NCBI RefSeq assembly: GCF_000583655.1
Contig: NZ_BAKI01000026.1
Span: 1 to 37,463 of the forward strand
Length of the DNA stretch: 37,463 nucleotides
Direction of reading: 5' to 3'
Source: Lentilactobacillus farraginis DSM 18382 = JCM 14108
GTDB taxonomy: Bacteria; Bacillota; Bacilli; Lactobacillales; Lactobacillaceae
Part shown: in pieces, positions 1-9,309 of the stretch
Layout: each line of letters begins with the position of its first letter
How positions within the stretch are numbered: position 1 is the first letter of the stretch
Position numbers and translations under genes: made by a program
Notes under the pieces: model-generated
What the model was told of the DNA's origin: nothing
The model's input: only the letters and a program-made list of their open reading frames with translations
The model's database searches: none

Positions 1-52
1 AAGAAAAAGTTGAATAGTCGATTTTAACCAAGTGACGCGGATAAATAGGAAG

Positions 53-98
53 TGGCATTGTAATAGTCTGAATCAGGACTGTTGCAATGCCATTTTTT
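53..98 (+). terminator. Rho-independent terminator of an upstream + strand gene
   Basis: TGGCATTG (53-60) pairs with CAATGCCA (85-92), with inner AGTC/GACT pairing, followed by six T (93-98). It implies a + strand gene ending before about base 50. Only its last bases could be here (stops in different frames at 15-17 and 25-27), so the gene cannot be identified. Confidence 0.75.
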
Positions 99-127
99 AT
101 AAAAATTGGGTTGGTTTTATTTTTTGA

Positions 128-988
128 TTATTTCTTATTAAATTGTTTGTACTGCTTTCCCAACTCGTAAACCAGCTCCGGTTCATTGCCGGTGCGCTGA
201 TTGCGGTTCATCACATCCAACATCGACATTTCATCATCACTCAGTTCAAAATTCAAGTCTGCGTTTTGGGCGATACGTTCTGGATTTTGGGACTTGGGAA
301 TAACTGCTACGCCACGTTGAACGTCCCAGCGAAGGATAATTTGGGCAGCAGACTTTCCATGGTGTTTGGCCATTTTGTCAATCATCGGATTATTCAGCAC
401 GGTCCCTCTTCCCAGAGGGCTCCAAGCCTGGGTGACGATGTTTTGGGCCTTATCGAACTTGATTAACGGTGCCTGGTTGAGATAGGGATGGGTTTCAATT
501 TGATTGACGACCGGCATTTCATCAGCTTTGGTTTTGAGAAGTTCCAACTGTGAACGGGTAAAGTTGCTGACACCGATTGAACGGACCTTACCCTGTTTCT
601 TTAATTCTTCGAAAGCTTCCCAGGTTTCAAAAAACTTGTCGGCAATTGGCCAGTGAACCAATAATAAATCAATATAATCAGTTCCCAATTGCTGCAGCGA
701 AAAGTTGGTGCTGTCGATGGTCAGGTCATGGCCCTGGTTCATTTCGGTCACCTTATCGATAATAAACACGTCTTGACGGGGGACCCCTAAATTACGAATG
801 GCATCACCGAGCATTTTTTCGTTTCGGTAGTATTGGGCAGTATCAAACAGCCGATAGCCGTTTTCATAGGCTGATTGAATTGTCTCATTCATTAAAGCCG
901 GTTTATCAATTTTATAAGTCCCAAATCCCAGTACCGGCATTTGGTTGCCGTCACGGAGTTGATAAGTTGATTTATCAGGTTCAAACAT
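128..988 (-). CDS. Aldo/keto reductase (2,5-diketo-D-gluconate reductase-like)
   Basis: Cytosolic NAD(P)H-dependent aldo/keto reductase of 286 residues, full length for the family. It shows the AKR N-terminal GFGTYKI strand and the catalytic tetrad by position: Asp49 and Tyr54 (LFDTAQYYRN), Lys79 and His112 (LLLVHWP). GVSNF, WSPLGRG and the cofactor-binding VIPKSQNPERI follow. An ATG 36 bases upstream is open, but it lies in the predicted -10; the ATG at 988 has AGAGGAG eight bases before it, so I use that one. The gene is divergent from the P-type ATPase. The substrate cannot be told from sequence; such enzymes usually reduce sugar-derived or other carbonyls. Confidence 0.93.
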   Translation of the reverse strand: MFEPDKSTYQLRDGNQMPVLGFGTYKIDKPALMNETIQSAYENGYRLFDTAQYYRNEKMLGDAIRNLGVPRQDVFIIDKVTEMNQGHDLTIDSTNFSLQQLGTDYIDLLLVHWPIADKFFETWEAFEELKKQGKVRSIGVSNFTRSQLELLKTKADEMPVVNQIETHPYLNQAPLIKFDKAQNIVTQAWSPLGRGTVLNNPMIDKMAKHHGKSAAQIILRWDVQRGVAVIPKSQNPERIAQNADLNFELSDDEMSMLDVMNRNQRTGNEPELVYELGKQYKQFNKK

Positions 989-1022
989 ATGGCACGCTCC
1001 TCTGCATCGTTCTGATAACTTC

Positions 1023-1076
1023 ATTCTAGCATAATTGATTGACGATTAATGTAAGCGATTCACAAAATGTTAAAAT
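1023..1076. promoter_or_regulatory. Divergent promoters with a cre-like site between them
   Basis: On the minus strand TGCTAGAAT (1023-1031) is an extended -10 for the aldo/keto reductase. On the plus strand TGTTAAAAT (1068-1076) is an extended -10 for the ATPase. Between them TGTAAGCGATTCACA (1050-1064) resembles a catabolite-responsive element but has one base too many compared with the 14-base consensus. No yybP-ykoY-like leader is seen before the ATPase. Confidence 0.45.
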
Positions 1077-1199
1077 AGATGGAGACATGGATTTCTTACG
1101 TTCGGTTAAAGTTTTCTAAACTTGTTTTGGATTTAAGACAATAAATAGGTTTTTCAACGAAGATTTTGTACAATTGACGTAAAAAGTGGGGCGTTTAAC

Positions 1200-3574
1200 T
1201 TGGCAGATGTAAAAATTTCAGAGGTTTCTTCCGAGCAGGGACTATCAGCTGCTCAGGTTGACCACCAAATTAAAAACGGATATAAAAACACCGGTGAACA
1301 ATCGCTTACCCGGAGTGTCAAAGAGATTCTTCGGGATAATACATTTACGTTGTTTAACTTAATCAACGTTGTCCTTGGCGCCCTGGTCTTTTACACGGGC
1401 AGTTATAAAAACTTGCTGTTTCTTGGAATTGCGTTTTTCAATACGATTATTGGCATTATCCAGGAGATTCGATCCAAACGTCAGGTGGATAAGATGGTCC
1501 TGTTGGCTGAGGGCAAATCAACGGTTATTCGCGATGGGGCGCCGATTGACATTTATCCGGAAAATATTGTTTTAGGAGATGTTCTGGTGTTGAACCGGGG
1601 CGATCAGATTCCTGTCGATGGGGTTGTTATGCAGTCAAAAGGAATGGAAGTTGACGAATCTCCTATTACCGGTGAATCCAAAACGATTTCCAAAGCTGTG
1701 GACGATCAATTGACATCAGGGACGTATCTGGTTGGCGGCTCCGGCAAAATGCTGGTAACCAAAGTCGGTGCCCAGACGTTTGTGAACCACCTTTCCGATG
1801 AAGCTAAGAAGGGCGAGGATACGTCCAGCATTCTATTGAATACGATTAACAGAATCATCAAGGTATTGACCTATGTCATTATTCCATTGGGGCTGATTCT
1901 GTTTGCGGCAAAGCTATTTGGCGGTAATGATCTAAACCGGGCAATTCTGGGGACGGTTGCGGCGATGATTGGTATGATTCCAGAGGGCCTGGTTCTTTTG
2001 ACATCGATGACCCTGGCAGTCTCAGCCATGCATTTGGCCAGAAAAAAGACGCTGGTCAGAGATCTGCCGGCGATTGAAACATTGGCACGGGTAGACGTGA
2101 TTTGTCTGGATAAAACCGGCACCATTACCAGCGGTGATTTGAAATTTGAACGCGTAATCCCATTGGCGGCCGGTGTGACGACTGCGACTTGGAAAGGGTG
2201 ATTGCCGGTATTACGTACGGGACCGGCGATACAAACGAAACGGCCAACGCAATTAAGGCAGCCATTGCAGACCCGCAAGCGGCTGTTAAGTCGATTGTGC
2301 CGTTTTCTTCTCAGCGAAAGTGGAGTGGTGCGGCATTTGAGGATGGCACCCAATACGTGTTTGGCGCTCCCCAGTTTATCTTTCACCAGTTGGATCCGGC
2401 AATCAAGCGACAAATTCAAACGTACGCGCAAAAAGGCTTTCGAGTCTTGGCGGTGGCTGAAGTAACATCATTAGATGCTGAACAGCCGCTGGTAAACCCG
2501 CAAATGATGGGCTTGGTTTTGATTTCCGATGTAATTCGTCCCAATGCCGTTAACACTTTCCAATATTTTAAAAATCAGGATGTCACTATTAAAGTGATTT
2601 CGGGTGATGACCCAACTACGGTGGCAACTGTTGCGCAAAATGCCGGTATTCAAAATGCGGATCACCAAATTGATATGTCAACGGTTACCGACAAGGATGA
2701 TTTTGAGAAAATCGCTGTTGAAAATACGGTTTTCGGTCGGGTGACCCCTGACCAGAAAAAACGGTTGATTAGCGCGCTGCAGGCACAACAACATACCGTT
2801 GCGATGACCGGTGACGGGGTGAATGATTTACTGGCACTGCGTCAGGCCGATTGTGGGATTGCAATGGCTTCGGGGAGTGAAAGTACCAAGAGTATCGCTG
2901 ATTTTGTCCTGATCAATTCCAATTTTGATGCCATGATCGACGTTTTGAATGAGGGCCGCCGGGTTATCAATAATATTGAGCGGGTCGCTTCCATGTACCT
3001 GATCAAAACGATGTATTCAGTGGTGTTATCACTCATTTTTGTTTTTTTGGCAATGCAGTATCCCTTCGAACCGATTCAGTTAACGCCAATTACTTCGTTG
3101 ATGGTAGGCATTCCGTCCTTCTTCCTGGCGCTGGAACCTAATTTTAGTCGAATAACCAATCAGTTTATGCGACAGGTTTTGATTGTCTCTGCCCCCGCCG
3201 CGGTGTGTGTGGTTGGCTATATTATGGCAATTGAAATTATTGGCCGACTTTTTGGATTGCATTATGAGTTTACGTCAACGCTGTGTGTCTTACTGACAGG
3301 TGCAATCTGCTGGCTGGCACTGGTGCTGGTTTCGCGTCCTTGGAATCGGTTGAAAATCGGGTTGGATCTGTTGGTTCTGGCGGCATTTCTGGCTATAATC
3401 ATCTTTTTCAACGATATTTTTTCCCTGGTGTCCTTCTTTGATAAGGATATCTGGCTGTACGCTGTTCCACTGATTGCGACCGCTTATCCCCTCTATATTT
3501 TCATGCAGGGTGTCATTACCAAAATACTTGATCGCAGGGAAGCAAAAAGAAAAGCCAAGCGGACCGGGAACTGA
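1200..3574 (+). pseudogene. Cation-translocating P-type ATPase (one-base frameshift)
   Basis: Membrane P-type ATPase of about 791 residues if the frame is restored. The first part (1200-2201) has the actuator TGES motif, a PEGL motif in TM4 (GMIPEGLVLL) and the phosphorylation site DKTGTITSG. The second part, in frame from about 2186 to 3574, has the N-domain FSSQRKWSG, hinge GDGVND and six C-terminal membrane segments. At about 2185 one base is missing; duplicating C or G gives a continuous reading. Start is TTG at 1200 with GTGGGG before it. There is no N-terminal metal-binding domain, and the sequence TGDGVNDLLALR departs from the usual GDGVNDAPAL, as in the CtpE-like/LAB Ca2+-Mn2+ ATPases. 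The ion (Ca2+, Mn2+ or Mg2+) is a guess from family. Confidence 0.88.
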
Positions 3575-3599
3575 TAGGCAGATTCCGGATATCAAAATT

Positions 3600-3622
3600 G
3601 AACCGGTGATGGTTCTTTTTTT
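3600..3622 (+). terminator. Terminator of the P-type ATPase gene
   Basis: GAACC (3600-3604), six-base loop, GGTTC (3611-3615), then seven T; short but extended by flanking A/T pairs. Confidence 0.7.
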
Positions 3623-3659
3623 ATTAATCTATTTTACCTGGTTTTGCTAACTAGATAAA

Positions 3660-3668
3660 ATGGTATAA
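3660..3668 (+). promoter_or_regulatory. Extended -10 promoter of the DUF1836 gene
   Basis: TGGTATAAT is a perfect extended -10; no good -35. It lies 28 bases before the chosen start. Confidence 0.6.
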
Positions 3669-3695
3669 TAATTTATAAGATGAGGAGTGATGATA

Positions 3696-4232
3696 ATGCC
3701 AGCTAATCATAACGAATATGAACAGTATGAAAAGTGGGAAGAAAAGTTAAAAACAGTTGACCTGCCGCTTTGGTCGGAATTACCCAAGTTCGAGCTTTAT
3801 ATGGATCAGGTAACCGCTTTGGTCAATGATACGTTGGGGCCGATCGGCGTTGAGAAGGTCACCCCGGCAATGATTAACAACTATGTTAAACACAAGGCTA
3901 TTATGGCACCGGTTAAAAAGAAATATCAGACGATGCAGATTGCGGATATTATCTTAATTAGTTTATTAAAACCGGTTTTTTCCTTGGAAACGATCCGGCA
4001 CGGGATTGATCAGGTAACCGCCAATATTTATCCGCAGCAAGCTTATGATCGATTTATTAAGCGCTTAATGTTTTCGTTTAAAAATCTTGCCAACCGGGCT
4101 GGGCAGGCAATTGAAGAAAAAAATTTAAATGACAAATTAATGCAGGTAGCGGTGAATGTCATAATTGATCAGTTACAGTCGAAGGTTTTGCTGCGAATTA
4201 TTGAAAAGCCGTTGACGAAGATTGAAAAGTAG
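3696..4232 (+). CDS. DUF1836 domain-containing protein
   Basis: 178-residue cytosolic protein of the DUF1836 family, whose N-terminal half resembles a MerR-like winged helix-turn-helix (around residues 45-75: PAMINNYVKHK, then KKKYQTMQIADIILISLLK). This suggests a DNA-binding regulator, but no function is established. Two earlier starts (GTG 3687, ATG 3690) overlap or crowd the GAGGAG site at 3682-3687; ATG 3696 has the right spacing. It is monocistronic between the ATPase terminator and its own terminator, directly upstream of adhE. Confidence 0.85.
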   Translation: MPANHNEYEQYEKWEEKLKTVDLPLWSELPKFELYMDQVTALVNDTLGPIGVEKVTPAMINNYVKHKAIMAPVKKKYQTMQIADIILISLLKPVFSLETIRHGIDQVTANIYPQQAYDRFIKRLMFSFKNLANRAGQAIEEKNLNDKLMQVAVNVIIDQLQSKVLLRIIEKPLTKIEK

Positions 4233-4238
4233 TGAATA

Positions 4239-4304
4239 TGTTCACATGTAAATAATGGAACCGTTTACATGAAAACGAGGGCTCAACTATTGAGCTCTTT
4301 TTTT
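4239..4304 (+). terminator. Terminator of the DUF1836 gene, preceded by an imperfect inverted repeat
   Basis: GGCTCAA (4280-4286) pairs with TTGAGCTC (4290-4297) followed by seven T. Just before it, TTCACATGTAAA (4241-4252) and GTTTACATGAAAA (4264-4276) form an imperfect inverted repeat of unknown role. Confidence 0.7.
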
Positions 4305-4349
4305 CGTCTCTTGGCGTCATTAAGGGGATGGAAGAGTCTGAAAATGCAA

Positions 4350-4423
4350 TTGTGATTTTTCGAACAAAACAGTTTACATTTGAAAAAATCGTGGTATAGT
4401 TATTTTTGTGAAATAGATAACAA
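4350..4423 (+). promoter_or_regulatory. adhE promoter with Rex-like operator
   Basis: -35 TTTACA (4373-4378), 16-base spacer, extended -10 TGGTATAGT (4392-4400). At the expected start of transcription lies TTGTGAAATAGATAACAA (4406-4423): its left half matches the Rex consensus TTGTGAAAT exactly and the right half partly. A weaker look-alike, TTGTGATTTTTCGAACAA, sits upstream of the -35 (4350-4367). Rex is the NADH/NAD+-sensing repressor that commonly controls adhE in Firmicutes; binding here is inferred. Confidence 0.6.
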
Positions 4424-4460
4424 GTAATTTTTCAGAAAGAATTTTCACGGAGGCTAACTA

Positions 4461-7077
4461 ATGATTGAGAATAAAGTAAAAGAACTCAAGACCAATAAAC
4501 CAGAAAAGACCAATGTTGATGAGATGATTAACAAGTTAGTTTCAAAAGCCCAAAAAGCTCTCGAAATCATGGATTCATTTGACCAGGAAAAAGTTGACCA
4601 TATTACCCATGAAATGGTAATGGCTGGTCAGGACAAACACATGGATTTGGCAATCATGCTGCGGAAGAAACCGGCCGGGGAGTTGCTGAAGACAAAGCCA
4701 TTAAGAATATGTATGCAACCGAAGAAATTTGGCACAGTATTCGGATCATAAAACTGTCGGCGTTATCAAGGATGACAAGGAACGCCAATTGATTACCGTT
4801 GCGGAACCTTTAGGTGTTCTCGCCGGTATCACCCCTGTTACCAATCCGACTTCAACAACACTGTTTAAGTCAATTATTGCGATGAAAACCAGAAACCCGA
4901 TTATCTTCAGTTTTCACCCGCAGGCAATGAAATCATCCGTTGCGGCTGCCAAAGTTGTTCGTGATGCCGCCGTTGCTGCCGGCGCACCTGAAGGCGCCAT
5001 TCAATGGATTGAAGAACCAAGCATTGAAGCAACCAATAAGTTAATTAATAATCCAGGCGTTGCAAGCACACTTGCCACTGGTGGTCCGGGTATGGTCAAG
5101 GCAGCTTACTCAACCGGAAAGCCGGCCTTGGGGGTTGGCCCCGGTAACGGTCCTGTTTACATCGAAAGGACTGCCAATATTCTTCGGGCTGTCAATGATA
5201 TCGTTCTTTCAAAGACATTTGATAACGGTATGATTTGTGCAACTGAGAACAGTGCCATCATTGATAACGAAATTTACGATGACGTGAAGGAAAACTTCAT
5301 CAAAAATGGTGTCTTCTTTGTTGCCAAGAAGGATCAATCAAAATTGGCTGAAGCGATGTTTGATCCTAAACGTGGCGGCGTTCGCGGCCCAATTGCCGGT
5401 AAATCCGCTAAAGGGATCGCTAAATTGGCTGGCATTAAAGTACCTGATAATACGAAGGTATTGGCTGCTGAAATGACTGGGATCGGACCAAAATATCCGC
5501 TTTCAGGCGAAAAATTAAGCCCGGTTATCAGTGTTTACAAAGCCAAGAGCCATGAAGATGCTTTTTCAATTGCAGAACAGCTTTTGAATTACGGTGGTTT
5601 AGGCCATACGGCTGCCATTCAGACAACCGATGATGATATTGCGCTTAAATTCGGTGTTAAAATGAAGGCTGCTCGGGTCTTGGTTAACACACCAGGCGGT
5701 TTCGGCGGTATCGGAAACCTTTATAATGAAATGACGCCATCGTTGACATTGGGAACCGGTTCATGGGGTGCCAACTCCATTTCTCATAACGTTACCGATT
5801 ACGACTTATTAAATATCAAGACAATCGCAAAGAGACGAAATAATATGCAATGGGTTAAATTACCACGGGTATACTTTGAAAAAACATCAATTCGTTATCT
5901 CGATGACATGCCGGGGATTAACAAAGTCTTTATTGTAACAACACCAGGAATGGTTGAACATGGTTACGTTGATACGGTTTTGGACGAACTAAAACGGCGA
6001 CCAAACGAAATTGAATACTCACTCTTCTCAGACGTTGAACCGGATCCGACAACTGATACGGTTGAAAAAGGGGTTGCCCAGATGCGGGCCTTTAAACCGG
6101 ATACCATTATTGCTCTTGGTGGTGGTTCACCACTGGACGCTGCCAAGAACATGTGGCTGTTCTACGAGGATCCATCAACCAGCTTCTTTGGCGCAAAGCA
6201 GAAATTTATCGATATCAGAAAGCGGGCTTACCGTTTCAACAAGCCGCGGAAAGCTCAAATGATCGCGATTCCAACTACTTCGGGAACCGGTTCGGAAGTA
6301 ACACCGTTTGCGGTTATCACTGATTCCAAGACCCACGTGAAGTACCCACTGGCTGATTATGCACTAACGCCGGACGTTGCGATCGTTGACCCGCAATTTG
6401 TTCAAACCGTTCCGAAGGGGACCGTTGCGGCATCCGGACTTGACACACTTTGCCATGGCATTGAGTCATTTGTTTCCGTTATGGCATCCGATTACACGCG
6501 ACCACTGTCACTTCAAGCCATTAAACTGGTCTTTGACAACTTGACCAAATCATATAATGGCGACGAGCATGCCCGTGAAGAAATGCACAATGCAGCAACC
6601 CTTGCCGGAATGGCCTTTGGAAATGCCTTCCTTGGCATTACCCACTCCGTTGCTCATAAGCTTGGCGGCGAATTTGGCTTGACTCATGGGATTGCCATTG
6701 CGATCACGTTGCCGCACGTTATTCGTTTCAATGCCAAGTTACCGGAAAAAATTGCCGTATGGCCGAAGTATGAATACTTCCGTGCTAATAAAGATTACGC
6801 TGAAATTGCCCGTTACGTTGGCATTCAGGGTAAAAACGACGATGAATTGGTAGAAGGCCTGGTTCAAAAGATTATTGAACTGGCTCACTCCGTTGGCGTT
6901 ACCCTCAGTTTAAAGGCTTGGGGCGTTGATAAGGACAAGTTTGATGCTGCGGTTGATCGCCTGTCAGTTTTGGCTTACGAGGACCAATGCACGACTGCCA
7001 ACCCGAAGGAACCATTAATTGCTGATTTGAAACAAATCATGATTGATGATTACGATGGCAAAGGCGTTGAAAAATAA
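4461..7077 (+). pseudogene. adhE: Bifunctional acetaldehyde-CoA/alcohol dehydrogenase (two one-base frameshifts)
   Basis: AdhE converts acetyl-CoA to acetaldehyde and then ethanol, oxidising two NADH; in heterofermenters it is the main NADH sink. Restored length is 872 residues, normal for AdhE. The N-terminal aldehyde dehydrogenase domain has the catalytic Cys in NGMICATENS and GPGNGPVYI. The C-terminal iron-dependent alcohol dehydrogenase domain has GGGSPLDAAK, PTTSGTGSEVT and the metal-binding histidines in HSVAHKLGGEFGLTHG. The start has ACGGAGG before ATG 4461. The frame is lost by one base near 4655 and one near 4743; between them the third frame reads AAEETGRGVAEDKAIKNM, as expected for AdhE. 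Two losses in an essential-type gene argue for sequence error. The stretch from 4729 alone encodes 782 residues. Confidence 0.93.
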
Positions 7078-7124
7078 CTACTGATTTAAAAATGATTTTA
7101 GTGACGCTTATTGTCAACTAATTA

Positions 7125-7169
7125 AATAACCGCTGATCAGGATTTTTGACTGATCGGCGGTTATTTTTT
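7125..7169 (+). terminator. Terminator of adhE
   Basis: AATAACCGC-t-GATCAG (7125-7140) pairs with CTGATC-g-GCGGTTATT (7150-7165), running into a T6 tract. Strong hairpin. Confidence 0.85.
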
Positions 7170-7226
7170 GGAAAACTACTATAATGTTGATATTGAAGTT
7201 TAAAAGAAATTGGGTGAGATGGTGCG

Positions 7227-7868
7227 ATGATACGGGAATTACGCAGAATTCAGGAATTTGTCCAAGAAGAATTGGCATATGAAACTTCCGGACATGATTA
7301 TACACATATCATGCGGGTAGTTAGTTTGGCCAGAACGATTTTAAAAGGGGAGTCGGCTGATGAACAGTTGGTATTGGTAGCTGCTTATCTACACGATGTC
7401 AGTGATGATAAGGTTACTACCAATCCGGCAGCCAAAAGAAAAGCTATCGTTGGTAAACTGACTGAAATTGGCTATGATGAGCATTTTATTGGCCGGGTCT
7501 TTGAGATTGTTGACCATATGTCGTTTAGCGCTAATTTGGCGACGCATTATCAGCTGCCGATTGAGGGAAAGATTGTTCAGGACGCGGACCGTTTGGATGC
7601 CATTGGCGCAATCGGGATTGCCCGGACTTTCTACTTTGGCGGTCACTTTGGCGAGGTGATGTATGATCCCCATATCATGCCGCGTACAGGGATGGATAAA
7701 GCTGAATATCGGAAGCGGGGAACGGTGATTAATCATTTTTACGAAAAATTATTAAAATTAAAGGATCAAATGAATACGGCAACGGCCAAAAAAATTGCCG
7801 AACACCGCCAGCAGGTGATGCTGGATTTTCTGCATGAGTTTATGGATGAGTGGAATGGTCAGGCTTAA
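7227..7868 (+). CDS. HD domain phosphohydrolase
   Basis: 213-residue cytosolic HD-superfamily metal-dependent hydrolase of the YedJ type. Metal ligands are visible: His27 (GHDYTH), His56-Asp57 (YLHDVSDDK) and a downstream Asp (QDADRLDAIGAIG, about 118). The substrate is unknown; relatives act on nucleotides or phosphate esters. GGTGAG lies eight bases before ATG 7227, and a TATAAT (7180-7185) lies upstream. The stop TAA (7866-7868) overlaps the stop of the convergent gene within TTAA, so there is no room for an intergenic terminator. Confidence 0.85.
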   Translation: MIRELRRIQEFVQEELAYETSGHDYTHIMRVVSLARTILKGESADEQLVLVAAYLHDVSDDKVTTNPAAKRKAIVGKLTEIGYDEHFIGRVFEIVDHMSFSANLATHYQLPIEGKIVQDADRLDAIGAIGIARTFYFGGHFGEVMYDPHIMPRTGMDKAEYRKRGTVINHFYEKLLKLKDQMNTATAKKIAEHRQQVMLDFLHEFMDEWNGQA

Positions 7869-8598
7869 CCAATTTTTGAAATCAGATTTAAGAGCGTTGA
7901 AATGACAAGATTGAAAATTAAAATGGTGGCAACCAATCTGACGACCTGATGCAATGCAGTAAAAATAACAGCACTGACCGGCAATATTGAGGCAACCCCG
8001 GCTAATAGGCCAAACAATAGAATGGTAACGGCCAGCCCCTGAACAGCATTTTGATAATCTGATGGGCTCAAATCAAAGCCGCCGATGCAGATGTTGGCTG
8101 AAAGCAGCAAAAAACGATCATGGGACCCCACTGAAAAGCCGGCAGCGAAAAATCAGTTATCGTGTATGTTGGATTGGTAAAATTGATCAGCCGATTGTAA
8201 ATTGTCGGCAGCAGCCATTTGGCCAACAATAAAGTACTAATGGCACAGCCGAAAACGGGCGCAATTCCGATGAATAAATTGCCAATAGTTTGATACAAAT
8301 TATTGGGTCGCCAGGTATGGTTAACGTATCCCAGTGTGGGATTGTCCCGGGTCGGCCACCTGAGCAGGCGGACCGATCGGATTCGATGACCAAAAATCAG
8401 TGCAACCAATAAATGACTGGCTTCGTGGATGATAACCCCCAGGAAGCCGAAAACAAGTTGACCGCCTATGCCGAATCGTTCAGCAATAACCGCCTTGGTA
8501 TTTCGATTGATGGCTGCCAGCAGATAGATAAAAAGAAAGGGTACTCCGATTAATAATCCGAGTACCAGTCCAATGTTAAGCAAAATGGCTTTAATCAT
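7865..8598 (-). pseudogene. Membrane metalloprotease-like protein with HEASH motif (one-base frameshift)
   Basis: Predicted integral membrane protein of 244 residues when restored, with a zincin-like HEASH (HExxH) motif around residue 58 in a membrane context (FLGVIIHEASHLLVAL), suggesting an M50-like or related membrane metalloprotease; activity unproven. The N-terminal part runs 8598 to about 8110 and the C-terminal part to 7865. The frames join if the six-base A run at 8109-8114 (T on the coding strand) has seven bases, giving IVFLLLSANI. ATG 8598 directly follows the stop of the ybaK-type gene (TAAATG), so translation is coupled and the two genes form an operon. Confidence 0.72.
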
Positions 8599-9102
8599 TT
8601 ACTTTTCCTTTAAATCGGCAAATGTACCGTGAACCAGCTGGCGCATTTGCTCCGCATCGACCTTGACCGAACGGCCGATTTGACCGGATGAAACAATGAT
8701 TTGCCCCATTTCTCGGGCTTCCTGGTCAATATAAATCGGATATTTGAATTTTTCCCAAATTCCGATGGGCGTGTTGGCACCGTGTTGGTAGCCGGTGGTT
8801 TTCAGTAAGTCTTTTAAGGGGACCATCGTAACCTTTTTATTGCCGGAAACTTTGGCAAGCTTTTTTTCATCCAGATGTTCATCAACCGGCACAACGCCGA
8901 CAACCGGTCCGGTAGTTTTACCGGTTAAAACCAGCGTCTTAAAAATTTGATGCTCATCCTGGTCCAAATGATCAACGCTTATCTGTTCAACATCGCCTTC
9001 TTGGTGGGTTGGGAAAGTCATCTGTTCAAAAGGAATTTTGTGTTTGTCCAAAATTTGTTCAACTAACGTTTTGTGTACTTTATTACGTTTCTTTTTTGAC
9101 AT
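8599..9102 (-). CDS. ybaK: YbaK/EbsC family aminoacyl-tRNA deacylase
   Basis: 167-residue protein of the YbaK/ProX editing family. YbaK hydrolyses mischarged Cys-tRNA(Pro) in the cytosol. Family signs are HKIPFEQMTFP near the N-terminus, a LVLTGK strand with the substrate-loop Lys, VGVVPVDEHLDEKKLAK, and GANTPIGI before the last strand. The N-terminus is basic (KKKRNKVHK). GTGAGGTG precedes ATG 9102; TGATAAAAT on the minus strand (9121-9129) is a plausible extended -10. It is first gene of an operon with the metalloprotease-like gene. Confidence 0.88.
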   Translation of the reverse strand: MSKKKRNKVHKTLVEQILDKHKIPFEQMTFPTHQEGDVEQISVDHLDQDEHQIFKTLVLTGKTTGPVVGVVPVDEHLDEKKLAKVSGNKKVTMVPLKDLLKTTGYQHGANTPIGIWEKFKYPIYIDQEAREMGQIIVSSGQIGRSVKVDAEQMRQLVHGTFADLKEK

Positions 9103-9120
9103 TTACGACACCTCACAAAC

Positions 9121-9129
9121 ATTTTATCA
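9121..9129 (-). promoter_or_regulatory. Extended -10 of the ybaK operon
   Basis: TGATAAAAT on the minus strand, giving a very short leader of about 12 bases before the start codon; no clear -35. Confidence 0.35.
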
Positions 9130-9200
9130 CAACAAATTCTGCTGCATGGGTTAAAATTTAGGTGATGTTTGGTTTTAAAAAAATCGCAAAGCCAGACATA

Positions 9201-9285
9201 AACGGCCGTTAAGACCGGATAGTCGGCAGATTCGTCTGAATTTGTCCGTAATATCTGGTATACTTTATGGATAATGTTAACGGAC
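9201..9285 (+). promoter_or_regulatory. gntR promoter with flanking inverted repeat
   Basis: Extended -10 TGGTATACT (9256-9264). GTCCGT (9244-9249) and ACGGAC (9280-9285) are perfect inverted copies flanking it, and the half-site-like TGGTATAC overlaps the -10, which suggests autoregulation by the GntR/HutC protein. Upstream are the palindrome AACGGCCGTT (9201-9210) and the small hairpin CAGA-TTCG-TCTG (9227-9238). Confidence 0.4.
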
Positions 9286-9309
9286 GATTTAATGAATTAA
9301 GGAGAAGCC

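Noticed and set aside
1077-1199. Mn2+ (yybP-ykoY) riboswitch before the P-type ATPase
   Set aside because: The leader is short and lacks the conserved loops; only an extended -10 is seen.
1871-2431. 186-codon minus-strand frame inside the P-type ATPase
   Set aside because: Shadow of the ATPase coding frame; low-quality composition and no start signals.
4265-4285. cre site TGAAAACGAGGGCT upstream of adhE
   Set aside because: Only the left half fits, and the bases belong to the upstream terminator hairpin.
4461-4760. Programmed frameshifting in adhE
   Set aside because: Two shifts close together without slippery heptamers, and the same kind of deficit in eight other genes, point to sequence error.
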